Positions 44,236 through 53,575 of a stretch of DNA of 64,000 nt are shown piece after piece; the stretch's first letter is position 1; the number at the start of each line of letters is the position of its first letter. Origin of the DNA: a virus; IMG/VR virus record IMGVR_UViG_3300042691_042003, positions 182,082 to 246,081 of that record. The stretch is one strand, 5' to 3'. The position numbers and the translations under genes are program-made. A model generated the notes under the pieces. It did not search any database and had not been told where the DNA came from. It saw only the letters and a list, made by a program, of their open reading frames with translations.

Positions 44236-45052
44236 GAATAACGCAGCTTTACGTATTTTCAGTGTTCTAATTGCTCTTGCTGGAAGTCTCTTCTTAGTTA
44301 GTTGGAAATTAAACGATGAACCTGATTATCAAGGTCCGCCAAAATTAAGAGTAAATCCTACTGAAACCTACGTAAATATAAGAGAAACTGCTAAATTTTT
44401 TGCTACTTGTAGACCGAAACAAAAATGGCAGGTTTCTAAAAATAACGGTTTAACTTGGGAATATATTTCTTCTGTTAGTCCTTATCGAATTTTTAAAGAT
44501 ACTCTTTTTATTGATACCGTTTCGATAGAATATGACGGATATCTTTATCGAATAGAATGTTGTATAAGAGATAATGAAAATAGAGAAGATAAACCAGGAA
44601 ATCCAAAGTATTGTGTTTGGTCTAATTCTGCTCGATTAAGTGTTTATCTTCCAATGCCTATCCGATGGATTAATTTTGATTTTGAAAGAACTACAAAATC
44701 TATTAAACTTAATTGGTATACTGAGGATGAATACTCTCGTATTTACATAGAAAGATTAGAAGGTAATCGTTGGAAATCTATTTCTAGTGTCCCTTATGAA
44801 TCCATCGGTTCTTATACTTACGAAGATAACGATCCAATAAACGGATATAATTATTATAGATTGAAAGGAATTTATGAAAATGGTAATTTTGAGTATTCTA
44901 AAATTGCAGTAGTTGCATATAATAAAAATACAAAGGATTATAAATACTTCGATATCTACGGTAAGGAACAAAAAATTCTAGAAGAAAATAGAATCTATTT
45001 TAGATCTACACCTGAAGGTAAACGAGAAAAGGTAATCATAATGCCAGATTAA
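44234..45052 (+). CDS. exported protein with Ig/Fn3-like domains and T9SS-like tail
   Basis: 272 residues. N-terminal signal or anchor (residues 5-24). An Ig-like region (about 38-140) with NNGLTWEYISS, then a fibronectin-III-like region (SIKLNWYTEDEYSRIYIERL). The end, YFDIYGKEQKI then ENRIYFRSTPEGKREKVIIM, resembles a C-terminal sorting domain of T9SS cargo. Start lies in a hairpin that also holds a late box. Confidence 0.6.
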   Translation: MNNAALRIFSVLIALAGSLFLVSWKLNDEPDYQGPPKLRVNPTETYVNIRETAKFFATCRPKQKWQVSKNNGLTWEYISSVSPYRIFKDTLFIDTVSIEYDGYLYRIECCIRDNENREDKPGNPKYCVWSNSARLSVYLPMPIRWINFDFERTTKSIKLNWYTEDEYSRIYIERLEGNRWKSISSVPYESIGSYTYEDNDPINGYNYYRLKGIYENGNFEYSKIAVVAYNKNTKDYKYFDIYGKEQKILEENRIYFRSTPEGKREKVIIMPD

Positions 45053-45079
45053 ATTTTCTTAAAATGTTAAAAACTTTTT

Positions 45080-45110
45080 AGCTCGATATTTTTTTATATC
45101 GAGCTTTTTT
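45080..45110 (+). terminator. terminator, fused to a class A promoter
   Basis: AGCTCGATAT and ATATCGAGCT form a 10-bp stem with a T6 loop, followed by T5. The T tract is shared with the promoter block that starts here. Confidence 0.8.
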
Positions 45111-45144
45111 ATTATATTAGCTTTATCAAATTTACAAAACAAAT
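45095..45144 (+). promoter_or_regulatory. class A promoter (short form)
   Basis: TTTTTTATTATATTAGC, TTTATCAAATTTACAAAAC before ATG 45145. Confidence 0.65.
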
Positions 45145-45669
45145 ATGCTAATTTGCACAAATTTCAAATCGGTTAAAAACACAAAACCGCTTTCGACATC
45201 ATCTCTTATCTCTGTTCTCGAAGAAATTCGTTCAGAAAAATACAAAAAACTTATCAATGATATCCGAAACGAAGAAAATCCAAGCAAATCTCGTCTTAAG
45301 GATAAGCTTCCTTGTTTCACTCCAACTGGTATTTTTTCTTATCGTTCTCTTGCAGGTCTCGAATCTTACAATGGTGTAATTTGCCTTGATATCGATTCCG
45401 TCGAAAATCCAGAAGAACTAAAGAAAAAATGCAAAAATCTACAATGGGTTCATGCTGCTTTCATTACTCCATCCGGTAAAGGTCTTAAGGTTATTGTAAA
45501 AACCGATGCAACTCGAGAAACCTACAAAGAAAAAGAGCTACAAATAGCAGAAGCATTCAATGAAGCAACCGGTTTCTCTCGAGATAATCATTGTAAAGAT
45601 ATTGCACGTATTCAATTCGTTTCTTACGATCCTTCTATTTATATCAACGAAAATTCATCTACTTTCTAA
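45145..45669 (+). CDS. VirE_N/BT4734-like primase-fold protein
   Basis: 174 residues. KLPCFTPTGIFSYRSLAGLE, GVICLDIDSVENPEELKKKC and AAFITPSGKGLKVIV match the VirE N-terminal domain, an archaeo-eukaryotic-primase-like fold common in Bacteroidetes mobile elements. Normally fused to a helicase or VirE C domain; here it stands alone. Probable replication role. Confidence 0.75.
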   Translation: MLICTNFKSVKNTKPLSTSSLISVLEEIRSEKYKKLINDIRNEENPSKSRLKDKLPCFTPTGIFSYRSLAGLESYNGVICLDIDSVENPEELKKKCKNLQWVHAAFITPSGKGLKVIVKTDATRETYKEKELQIAEAFNEATGFSRDNHCKDIARIQFVSYDPSIYINENSSTF

Positions 45670-45672
45670 TAT

Positions 45673-45969
45673 ATGTTCGATCAAATTAAATACTACACTG
45701 AATTCGTAGAAAATGCTTATCCGAATTTAAAAGATACCATCATCGGAGATCTTTCTACTGAAGATTATGTTCATATTATTCAACTTGCAGCTTCGGTTAT
45801 GATGCATCGAGATGATATTCGGCCTGGTGGTCACTTCGTACAAGCAATTTGTAATAATAATCTTAGAGATGCTGTAAATCGAGCAGATTTAACTGCTATC
45901 AAAGGTCTTAAATTTTTCGTTTATTGTTACAATAATCTCTATCCTTCTCATCAAAGCGTTACAGTATGA
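45673..45969 (+). CDS. hypothetical protein, 98 aa
   Basis: Helical, with HIIQLAASVMMHRDDIRPGG. Overlaps the next gene by 4 bases. Not recognised. Confidence 0.6.
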   Translation: MFDQIKYYTEFVENAYPNLKDTIIGDLSTEDYVHIIQLAASVMMHRDDIRPGGHFVQAICNNNLRDAVNRADLTAIKGLKFFVYCYNNLYPSHQSVTV

Positions 45970-46241
45970 ATTCGAAAGAAATTAAAACCGAATTAAGAGA
46001 TTTGATTGAATCAATTTTTTTAGAATCCGGAGGAATTCAAAAAATGATATTTGATCGAATCGAAGAAAAATCAAGTGATAAGGATGTATTAGAGATTAAC
46101 ATACAAAATGCAAGATCCTTACATCTCGTTTTTGACGATAGAGAAGATTCTGATAATCATGCTTATGATTTAGGATATCTTGAATGTCTTTATGAAATCC
46201 GTAGTAAATTAATAAGTCTAGAACAAAAAATTAAAGAATGA
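45966..46241 (+). CDS. acidic hypothetical protein, 91 aa
   Basis: Charged helices; 4-base overlaps on both sides. Not recognised. Confidence 0.55.
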   Translation: MNSKEIKTELRDLIESIFLESGGIQKMIFDRIEEKSSDKDVLEINIQNARSLHLVFDDREDSDNHAYDLGYLECLYEIRSKLISLEQKIKE

Positions 46242-46726
46242 AAATAATCATTTGTGGTAAATCCGGCTCAGGAAAAGATTTTCTTAGAAAGAAACTTCAA
46301 ACAAAAGGACTTCTTTATGCTACCCCTTATACAACTCGACCTATGAGAACCGGAGAAGTAAATGGTGTTGATTATTTCTTTGCTGATGAAGAATCATATC
46401 TAAAAAATAGAAATACAATTTTCGTTGAAGGAAATTTCTTCGGATGGTTTTATGGAATAGGAAAAGAACAATGGAGTTATTATGATTTATTTGTTCTACC
46501 TCCTTCTATGATAGAAAAAATACCGTCAGAACAGAAAAAAATCTGTTTTATTATTTACTTAGATATTGATAGAGAAACACGAAGAGAAAGACTCTTTTCT
46601 CGGAATGGAGTTAAAGGTGATAAAACTGAAGAAGGTGATTCTATTGAACGTCGATTAAATGCCGATGACAAAGATTTTGAAAATTTTACAAATTACGACT
46701 TAAGAATAACAAATCCAAATTTTTAA
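46238..46726 (+). CDS. guanylate kinase-like protein
   Basis: 162 residues. P-loop CGKSGSGKDFLRK, then the GMP-binding stretch ATPYTTRPMRTGEVNGVDYF and a C-terminal ERRLNADDKDF region as in guanylate kinases. Slightly shorter than the bacterial enzyme (about 205). Supplies (d)GDP. Confidence 0.82.
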   Translation: MKIIICGKSGSGKDFLRKKLQTKGLLYATPYTTRPMRTGEVNGVDYFFADEESYLKNRNTIFVEGNFFGWFYGIGKEQWSYYDLFVLPPSMIEKIPSEQKKICFIIYLDIDRETRRERLFSRNGVKGDKTEEGDSIERRLNADDKDFENFTNYDLRITNPNF

Positions 46727-46728
46727 TT

Positions 46729-47166
46729 ATGCAAAAGAAAAAACACGCAAAATGGGAATCTCTGCTATTCCGTCCTGAACTTCCGGAAGGTTGGTCATGT
46801 CAAGAACAAATCGATAGACCAGGAGAAAGTTATATTACTTTCGTATGTTGGGGAAAAATACATCATAATGCTGAACCTACTAAATTATACATCATCTTCA
46901 ACGAATTCGAAGAATTCGAAAAAGGAAAAAGATTTCTAGTTCGAGGAGGAAGGAATATTAAACCTGAAGAAGGATTTAAGTTCTTTAAAGATATTAAAAC
47001 AGCTACAAATTATATAGTGTATCTTGCCGAATCTACTAACCGATGGTTAAAAGAAATAAATGATCCTAAATATATTGCCTCTTATAATTCTCATATTGCT
47101 AAGCAAGTTCGTGCTCAAGAAGAATATGATCGTAGAATGAAAGAAGCCTTTGAATCTGTTAACTAA
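46729..47166 (+). CDS. hypothetical protein, 145 aa
   Basis: Basic at both ends, with a beta-type middle (ESYITFVCWGKIHHNAEPTK). TAATG overlap with the next gene. Not recognised. Confidence 0.6.
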   Translation: MQKKKHAKWESLLFRPELPEGWSCQEQIDRPGESYITFVCWGKIHHNAEPTKLYIIFNEFEEFEKGKRFLVRGGRNIKPEEGFKFFKDIKTATNYIVYLAESTNRWLKEINDPKYIASYNSHIAKQVRAQEEYDRRMKEAFESVN

Positions 47167-47630
47167 TGAAAATTGCAATTCTTACCGAATCGTCTAAAGA
47201 AGGAAAGAATCAAATATTAGCACAATTTTGCTCTATTTATTGTGATAGTGTACTTACTAAAGCAAAAATAGATATTTATAATTTTTCTGCTTTCGAAAAT
47301 GTTTGGATTAATCATTATGACTCATTTATAATGATCGTACCCGAATGGAATGGATCGTTTCCTTTTACCGTAAAGAAGCTAATTGACGATTCTGGATATC
47401 CTTCTTTATTTCAAGATAAAGATATTCTCCTTATAGGAACTTCAGCTTCTTCGATGTCTAATATTATTGGAATTGAACAGCTAAATTACATTCTTCAATT
47501 TGTAGGAGCGAATGTATATAAGAAGAAAGTTTATATTCCTAATATAAGCAAAGACATGGATGTAGATCTTGAAGTTAGGTTATGTAAAACTATAAAGAAT
47601 TTCTTCAAAAAAAATTTTAAAGAAATTTAA
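47166..47630 (+). CDS. NADPH-dependent FMN reductase-like flavoprotein
   Basis: 154 residues, flavodoxin fold. MKIAILTESSKEGKNQ phosphate-loop start, IMIVPEWNGSFPFTVKKLID is the family signature, and LLIGTSASSMSN follows. Second flavoprotein in the window; unlike that at 3014 it has the classic PEWNGS motif. Confidence 0.78.
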   Translation: MKIAILTESSKEGKNQILAQFCSIYCDSVLTKAKIDIYNFSAFENVWINHYDSFIMIVPEWNGSFPFTVKKLIDDSGYPSLFQDKDILLIGTSASSMSNIIGIEQLNYILQFVGANVYKKKVYIPNISKDMDVDLEVRLCKTIKNFFKKNFKEI

Positions 47631-47688
47631 AATAAATTTTTTTCTTTGAAGAATTTTTATTATATTAGCTATATCAAATTATAACTCT
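47631..47688 (+). promoter_or_regulatory. class A promoter (short form)
   Basis: AAATTTTTTTCTTT, TTTTTATTATATTAGC, CTATATCAAATTATAACTC before ATG 47689. Confidence 0.65.
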
Positions 47689-49578
47689 ATGTCTGAATTA
47701 GAAAATCTATACTTGAAAGCCAAACGAACCTACTACGAAGGAAATCCGATTATGTCTGATTCAAAATTCGACGAACTCGAAGAAAAACTTAGATTTATGA
47801 ATTCTAAAGTAATTGAAATCGTAGGTTCTGAAGAATTAGAAAAAGACATAAAGCATCTTTCTGCAATGCTTTCTCTTCAAAAAATTCAAGTAAACGATCT
47901 TTCTGATAAAACGATTCCTATAACCAAATTTAAATCTTGGATTAAGAAAACCGAAGAACGATTTAATCATCTAATAGCCGAACCGAAATTCGATGGATCT
48001 TCTTGTAATCTAATTTACGATAACGGTAAACTTATTTCAGCTGCAACTCGAGGAAATGGATTAGAAGGAACAAATATTACCGATAAAATTTCATTAATCG
48101 TTCCTAAAGAAATTCAAACCGATTATCCAGGTTTAATCGAAATTCGAGGTGAAGTAATTATTAAAACGAAAACCTTCGAAGAAAAATATTCGAAAATTTA
48201 CAAAAACCCTCGTAACTTCGTTGCTGGAATTCTCGGTCGAGATGATATTTCTAATTGTATTCAAGATTTTGAATTCATTGCATTCGAACATAAATTCTAT
48301 TACGATGATATGATGGAATTTGGAAACGATTCTTTCGAATTTCTTCAAAATCTAGGATTTACTGTTCCTTCTTTCTTCGTAAAATTTAATTATCAAGAAT
48401 TCGAAAAAACCTTCGATTCATTTCTAGATTTTAGAATCAATAAATCCGAATATGGTCTCGATGGATTTGTAATTAAATATCCTTCTGATCTACGTAAATC
48501 TATTGGTGAAACCGGTCATCATCCCAAGTGGGCAATGGCAATCAAATTTCCTCCAATGGAATCAATTACTTATATCAAAAAAATTCAATGGAATCTAGGT
48601 CAATCCGGTGAATTTAAACCAATTGGTGTACTCGAACCTATCGATCTCGATGGTACTACAGTATCCAATGTAGCTTTACATAATCTCGGTTCTATTCAAA
48701 AACTAGGTTTATTCCCAGGTGCTAAAGTAACAATCGTAAAATCAGGTGATATTATTCCTATCGTAAAAAATGTAATCCAACCTAATTACGAATCAGATAT
48801 AACTAAACACCTACCAAATCATTGTTCAAATGATTGCAAAATCGAAATCCAAGGAATTCATTTAGTTTGTAACAATCCAAATTGCCAAGAACAACTAATT
48901 AGTCGATTAGGAATCGGTATCGGAACATTCGGTCTAGAAAATATCGGTGGTGCAACAATTGTAAAACTTTATAATGCAGGAATTCGTAAAATTTCTGATC
49001 TTTTTGATAGAACAAAATTTAATAAAGAATCTCTGATTAAATCAGGCCAATTCAAGCAAGGTCGTTCCCTTGATATTATATTTGAATCTTTCGAAAAACG
49101 TAAACCTATTACAATGATTCGAATAATTAATTCACTTGCATTTAAGAATGTCGGTTGGTCTACTTCTAAAGAAATTGCAAAAATATTCGAAAACGAAAAA
49201 CCTAATTTCTCAGGAAAATCTTACGCTGCTTATTCTCCTTTTCTAAACGAAAAATCTTCTGAATATCATTCAGTTCTTTCTTTTATTCAAATTTTAAAAC
49301 AAAACGGTTTTAAAATTGAATCAGAAATCGAAAATAAGATAAGTGAAAATGCAATAACTTATGAACTTACCGGTTCTCCCAAAGAATTTGGTTTTAAGAC
49401 TAAAGAAGAATTTATAAATAAACTAAAAGATTATGGATATCATCATACCGATCTTAATAAAGGCACTAATTATCTTATCACCGATGATCTTGAATCCTCT
49501 TCATCAAAAATGGCAAAAGCAAAAAAGTTAAATGTAACGATAGTTACATATTCACAAATTTTGGAATTGCTAAAATAA
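47689..49578 (+). CDS. ligA: NAD+-dependent DNA ligase
   Basis: 629 residues. Adenylation domain with catalytic Lys100 in EPKFDGSS and GLDGFVIKY; OB region (GQSGEFKPIGVLEPIDLDGT in part); four-Cys zinc finger CSNDCKIEIQGIHLVCNNPNC; helix-hairpin-helix region; C-terminal BRCT-like domain from about 560. Slightly shorter than bacterial LigA (about 670), mainly at the N-terminal Ia domain. Joins nicks during phage replication. Confidence 0.94.
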   Translation: MSELENLYLKAKRTYYEGNPIMSDSKFDELEEKLRFMNSKVIEIVGSEELEKDIKHLSAMLSLQKIQVNDLSDKTIPITKFKSWIKKTEERFNHLIAEPKFDGSSCNLIYDNGKLISAATRGNGLEGTNITDKISLIVPKEIQTDYPGLIEIRGEVIIKTKTFEEKYSKIYKNPRNFVAGILGRDDISNCIQDFEFIAFEHKFYYDDMMEFGNDSFEFLQNLGFTVPSFFVKFNYQEFEKTFDSFLDFRINKSEYGLDGFVIKYPSDLRKSIGETGHHPKWAMAIKFPPMESITYIKKIQWNLGQSGEFKPIGVLEPIDLDGTTVSNVALHNLGSIQKLGLFPGAKVTIVKSGDIIPIVKNVIQPNYESDITKHLPNHCSNDCKIEIQGIHLVCNNPNCQEQLISRLGIGIGTFGLENIGGATIVKLYNAGIRKISDLFDRTKFNKESLIKSGQFKQGRSLDIIFESFEKRKPITMIRIINSLAFKNVGWSTSKEIAKIFENEKPNFSGKSYAAYSPFLNEKSSEYHSVLSFIQILKQNGFKIESEIENKISENAITYELTGSPKEFGFKTKEEFINKLKDYGYHHTDLNKGTNYLITDDLESSSSKMAKAKKLNVTIVTYSQILELLK

Positions 49579-49599
49579 ATATAAAAACACCTAATCTTA

Positions 49600-49944
49600 G
49601 TGAATACATTTAAGAAATTTTACGAATTTATCAACGAATCATTAGCATTTTTAACTCTCAATAAAACCATGAAAAACGAATTCATGAATAATATTGAGCT
49701 AAAAAACGATTTCGAAAATGCAAAAAGACAATTTTATATGAACGGCAATTTCCTTCTTACTCATATAGAAGGAGATAAATTCGAGTTAAGAACTAGATCT
49801 AATGTTCAATCCGAAGACTTAGACGGGATTATCGATTCTCATGTAAATACTACTACGGAAAGAATGAAATTTCGTAGAATAGGAAAACCGAAGACCGATA
49901 AAATTAAAGATAAAATTTGGATGGTTAAGGCAAAAATCGATTAA
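49600..49944 (+). CDS. protein with capsid-targeting-type leader, GTG start, 114 aa
   Basis: GTG start at 49600 gives MNTFKKFYEFINE followed by S, a clear member of the leader family. The next ATG would remove the leader, which supports GTG. Mature part is basic with a beta region (GNFLLTHIEGDKFELRTRS). Function unknown. Confidence 0.58.
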   Translation: MNTFKKFYEFINESLAFLTLNKTMKNEFMNNIELKNDFENAKRQFYMNGNFLLTHIEGDKFELRTRSNVQSEDLDGIIDSHVNTTTERMKFRRIGKPKTDKIKDKIWMVKAKID

Positions 49945-49956
49945 TTTATTTTAGAT

Positions 49957-49968
49957 TTTACATATAAT
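49957..49968 (+). promoter_or_regulatory. class B promoter box TTTACATATAAT
   Basis: Exact match, ending 4 bases before ATG 49973, so the operon for base/sugar enzymes should start with a leaderless transcript. Confidence 0.6.
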
Positions 49969-49972
49969 AAAT

Positions 49973-50665
49973 ATGGAAAAATACTCTACTTTCGAAGAAG
50001 CCTTCTATTACATAAATAAACAAATCATAAATTGGCCTACATTCATAACAACATCTCGTATAGGTGATGTTCATGAAATATGTTCTCTTACATATACAGT
50101 CGAAGATCTCGGTTCTTATAAATTTAAGGATGAATCTTTAGGAAGACTTGATTATGATTATGCTGATACTTTTTATCGTTGGATGATTGACGGTTGTACC
50201 GATTCTACAGAAATTCTAGAAAAATATCCTAATACTTCTAGATTCATGGAAAAACCAAAATCTCCTGATCTACCTTCTAATTTTAACACCTTTTACGGTC
50301 CTAGAATTTTACAACAACTCCCTCATATCATTAAAGAATTAACTGCTAATCCTGATTCTCGTCGAGCAGTTATTTCTATTCTTGATAAAGATGATTTACT
50401 CCTCCTTGATAAAGATGAAACCTTAGAATTTCCTTGTTGTGATTCTGCAACATTCTTTATTAGAGGAGGAAAATTACATGTCCATCTTCATATGCGTTCT
50501 CAGAATATGGGTCAAGTACTTAAGCTTGACATGTATTTATGGGGTAGATTTACATGTGAATTAGCTGAAAACCTAAATATTGAAACCGGAAATTTTTTCT
50601 CTTCTGTTGTTTCTGCTCATGTGTTTACTAAAGATTTTGATTACCTTTCCAATTTTATAGAATGA
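49973..50665 (+). CDS. thymidylate synthase-family enzyme, dCMP-type (candidate dCMP hydroxymethylase)
   Basis: 230 residues. DSRRAVIS (128-135), FPCC with catalytic Cys156, MRSQNMGQVLKLD (174-186) and SAHVF (His216) align without gaps to E. coli ThyA around Cys146, Arg166, Asn177 and His207. The position of ThyA Asn177, which selects dUMP, is Asp186 here, as in T4 dCMP hydroxymethylase. The His after the catalytic Cys is replaced by Asp. Predicted product: 5-hydroxymethyl- or methyl-dCMP. First gene of a tight operon with glycosyltransferases and sugar epimerases. Confidence 0.75.
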   Translation: MEKYSTFEEAFYYINKQIINWPTFITTSRIGDVHEICSLTYTVEDLGSYKFKDESLGRLDYDYADTFYRWMIDGCTDSTEILEKYPNTSRFMEKPKSPDLPSNFNTFYGPRILQQLPHIIKELTANPDSRRAVISILDKDDLLLLDKDETLEFPCCDSATFFIRGGKLHVHLHMRSQNMGQVLKLDMYLWGRFTCELAENLNIETGNFFSSVVSAHVFTKDFDYLSNFIE

Positions 50666-51960
50666 AAAAACCTCTAAACGTTTTTTATGCAGTACAAGTG
50701 TCTAATTTCACAACTAATGGAGATAAGTCCAAATGGTTGATTCGTAATGATGCTTGTATGAATATCTGTATCGGTATTGTCTCTTCAATACTTACCGAAT
50801 ATCCAAAAGATTTCCGATTTATTATTAAAGTTCCTCCTGTAGAAGATTGTGCAGATATTGATTCTCATAAGGATCTATTCGATGAAAAATATCTAGATAG
50901 AATTGAATTCTATGAAGATTTTATTCCTATTTCCCCTGTAATTAGTCGTTTTCATTTTGATATGAACACACATAAAGTTTTTGGTTCTAAAAAACTTGCT
51001 AATGTTGATGTTATGATTAACGATGAAAATACACATACTAAAAGCTGGAGAATATTCTTCGAAAATATCATTGGTAAAAGGATTCCAATGGTTTCGACTA
51101 ATTACTTTATGGATTCACCAATTTCTCCAAAATCGGATCCTAAGGTAAGATATTATGAAAGACAAATGGAATCACTTATATCTTCGGATATGTTTTCGTA
51201 TCCTGTAACTGCTGCTCTTAATGAAGCTCTCGAAGCTTATAATTTTCTATTTAAAGATGGAACGATCCTAGGAATTCCCACTGTTTGGAATATTGGTGCT
51301 TCTTTCGAAGAAATTAATAAGAAAAAAGTAACTAAGTCTCCAGGAAAGATTAAAATTTATTTTGGTAATCGAATTACCGATTCTGCTAATCGATACACTA
51401 ATTGGCATCTATTTGCTGAAGCTATCGGTAAACTTTCGGAAAGGATTGATCCTTCTCGCTTCACTGCAACGATTCTTAATCCTACAAAGAAAATTACTCC
51501 TGAACAACTCGACGAAATTTCAACTCTTTCTCGTGGATGTGTCGAAGTAGTTCCTAATTACAGTGATTTCAGTCGAGAAGATTATATCAATTTTATTAAC
51601 GAAGCACATATTTCTTGCAATCTATTTACTAATGAAGTACATGGTGGATTAACTCACGTAGAAGCTATGATGGCAGGTTGTATTCTTGTTGCTCCTAACG
51701 TTAATGATTATCTTTATAAATACGAAGATTCAGGAAAACTTTCAGATTATCCCTTTCTAATTGACACATATAATAAAAAGCTAGATATGGAATCTTTTGT
51801 AAGTAAACTCGAACTAGCCGTTAATACTGCTCAAAACAAGCAATCAATGGAAAAATATTCAGAAATGAATCGTGAACTTGCTTATAAATATGCATCATAT
51901 GAAATGTCTTCTCATATCATTGCAAAAGATCTTAAGAAACTAGCAAAGCTTTATAAATGA
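50662..51960 (+). CDS. GT-B glycosyltransferase (GT4-like)
   Basis: 432 residues. C-terminal half shows the GT-B donor-binding pattern: KIKIYFGNRITDS strand start, and NLFTNEVHGGLTHVEAMMAG then APNVNDY, the E-x7-E-like region of GT4 enzymes. N-terminal half is a divergent acceptor domain. ATGA overlaps with both neighbours. Acceptor could be modified DNA or a surface glycan. Confidence 0.75.
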   Translation: MKKPLNVFYAVQVSNFTTNGDKSKWLIRNDACMNICIGIVSSILTEYPKDFRFIIKVPPVEDCADIDSHKDLFDEKYLDRIEFYEDFIPISPVISRFHFDMNTHKVFGSKKLANVDVMINDENTHTKSWRIFFENIIGKRIPMVSTNYFMDSPISPKSDPKVRYYERQMESLISSDMFSYPVTAALNEALEAYNFLFKDGTILGIPTVWNIGASFEEINKKKVTKSPGKIKIYFGNRITDSANRYTNWHLFAEAIGKLSERIDPSRFTATILNPTKKITPEQLDEISTLSRGCVEVVPNYSDFSREDYINFINEAHISCNLFTNEVHGGLTHVEAMMAGCILVAPNVNDYLYKYEDSGKLSDYPFLIDTYNKKLDMESFVSKLELAVNTAQNKQSMEKYSEMNRELAYKYASYEMSSHIIAKDLKKLAKLYK

Positions 51961-52985
51961 ATATACTTGTAACAGGATCTGCAGGTTTCCTCGGTAATTT
52001 TGTCTGTAATTTCTTTCATGAAAAAGGACATAAGATTATAGGAATTGATAATTTATCTAGAAAAGGATCTCATCTTAATGCACAAAAACAGAAAGAAAAC
52101 TTTCTGTTTTTCTTTGGTGATATTTCTAATCCTTCTGATTTAAAATTTACTGAAGATCTAGATATTGATTGGATTATTGATTGTGCAGCTGAACCTTCTG
52201 TTCTTGCAGGAACCGACGGTCAATCTAAAGGTCTAATAGATAATAATCTCATTTCGACTATTAATCTTCTTGAAATTTGTGCCAAGAAAAAATGTGGATT
52301 TACTCTTATGAGCACTAGTAGAGTTTATTCGGTTAAACAACTTTCTAGTATTGAGATAATTAAGACTCCTACTAAATTCTTTTCTACCGTTCAAGTTGAT
52401 GAAGATTTTTCTACAAAACCTCCTGTTTCTCTTTATGGATCTACAAAGCTAACATCCGAATTATTAGCTTTAGAATATTCTAGTCTTTATCAATTCCCTG
52501 TATTTATTAATCGATGTGGTGTTATTGCAGGTGCAGGACAATTTGGTAAAATCGATCAAGGCGTTTTTTCGTATTGGATTTATTCTTGGATAAGAAAACA
52601 ACCTCTTAAATATTTTGGATTCGATGGAACCGGTCGACAAAGTCGAGATGTAATTCACCCTAAAGATATTTGTACAGTTTTAGAAAAACAAATTCAATTC
52701 GGTAAAATTGAAGAAGATCCTATTTATTGTTTGGGTGGTGGACATCAAAATTGTATGTCACTCTTAGAATTATCCCAATGGTGTAAAGAAAATATATCTT
52801 CTGATTATGAACCCGAATCAGTTCCAATCGACAGACCTTTTGATATTCCTGTATTTGTAATGGATACGAAAAAAGCTGAAAGGAGATGGAAATTTAAAAT
52901 TACGGTTTCAATAAAAGAAATTCTAAAAGAAATAAGAGATCATGCTAAAAATAACCCTGATTTTCTTGATTACCTTTATTCTTAA
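51957..52985 (+). CDS. NAD-dependent nucleotide-sugar epimerase (CDP-paratose 2-epimerase-like)
   Basis: 342 residues, extended SDR. TGSAGFLGNFVCNFF (NAD loop), STSRVYS, YGSTKLTSE (Tyr-x3-Lys) and NRCGVIAGAGQFGKIDQGVF plus GFDGTGRQSRDVIHPKDI. The last two resemble RfbE/tyvelose epimerases. Paralogue of the gene at 53572, but more divergent. Confidence 0.82.
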   Translation: MNILVTGSAGFLGNFVCNFFHEKGHKIIGIDNLSRKGSHLNAQKQKENFLFFFGDISNPSDLKFTEDLDIDWIIDCAAEPSVLAGTDGQSKGLIDNNLISTINLLEICAKKKCGFTLMSTSRVYSVKQLSSIEIIKTPTKFFSTVQVDEDFSTKPPVSLYGSTKLTSELLALEYSSLYQFPVFINRCGVIAGAGQFGKIDQGVFSYWIYSWIRKQPLKYFGFDGTGRQSRDVIHPKDICTVLEKQIQFGKIEEDPIYCLGGGHQNCMSLLELSQWCKENISSDYEPESVPIDRPFDIPVFVMDTKKAERRWKFKITVSIKEILKEIRDHAKNNPDFLDYLYS

Positions 52986-52997
52986 TTTACATATAAT
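52986..52997 (+). promoter_or_regulatory. class B promoter box TTTACATATAAT
   Basis: Exact match ending 5 bases before ATG 53003; internal promoter of the operon. Confidence 0.6.
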
Positions 52998-53002
52998 TAT
53001 AT

Positions 53003-53575
53003 ATGGCAAATCTAATTATACTCGAAGGTTTATCTAGAACCGGCAAATCGACCATTTGTAAATCTCTATCAGAAAAATTTAAACTACGAAATATTTCAAT
53101 AAAAAATAAAATGCCGGAAAACGTAAGTCTTCCGGATTTTTATCATGGAATTCATGTTGTTATGAATGAAATTTATCGTGAATTTCCTGAAGAAACTTTT
53201 ATTCTTGATCGTTCATTTCTTTCAGAATTGGTTTATTCAAAATTCTTCAATAGAACAACTCATCAAAAAGAAGATTCTATTATTTCTGATTTACTTTTCG
53301 ATAATAATTTTATTCTTGTTTATCTTAAGAATACTCATTCCGATTATCAAAACCGAGGACCTAAAGATAGAATTATTTATTCAAAAGAAGATTATGAAAA
53401 ACAAACTGATTTATTCGATTGGTTCTTTTCTACATATAAACAAAATATAGATACAGAATCTTGGCAAAATCGATTTATCGAATTAAATACATCGATAAAT
53501 TCTATTGAAGAATGCATCGAAAATATAGAACAAACAATGTCAAAAAATAATTTTTTAAAACAAATCGAAATATGA
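53003..53575 (+). CDS. deoxynucleoside monophosphate kinase-like P-loop protein
   Basis: 190 residues. P-loop LEGLSRTGKSTICKSL at the N-terminus, FILDRSFLSELVYSKF (the DR-x-x-x-S type motif of thymidylate/deoxynucleoside kinases) and a LIVYLKN-type strand (FILVYLKNTHSDY). In T4 the comparable enzyme gp1 phosphorylates 5-hydroxymethyl-dCMP. Substrate here unknown, but context agrees. Confidence 0.72.
   Translation: MANLIILEGLSRTGKSTICKSLSEKFKLRNISIKNKMPENVSLPDFYHGIHVVMNEIYREFPEETFILDRSFLSELVYSKFFNRTTHQKEDSIISDLLFDNNFILVYLKNTHSDYQNRGPKDRIIYSKEDYEKQTDLFDWFFSTYKQNIDTESWQNRFIELNTSINSIEECIENIEQTMSKNNFLKQIEI

Noticed and set aside
49973-50665. Plain thymidylate synthase (thyA)
   Set aside because: Asp replaces the dUMP-selecting Asn and the His next to the catalytic Cys is missing, so a dCMP-type enzyme is the better call.
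53166-53450. A 94-codon frame within the dNMP-kinase gene
   Set aside because: It is out of frame inside a gene with clear P-loop and DR motifs, and is very Ile/Leu/Phe-rich as expected for a shadow frame.
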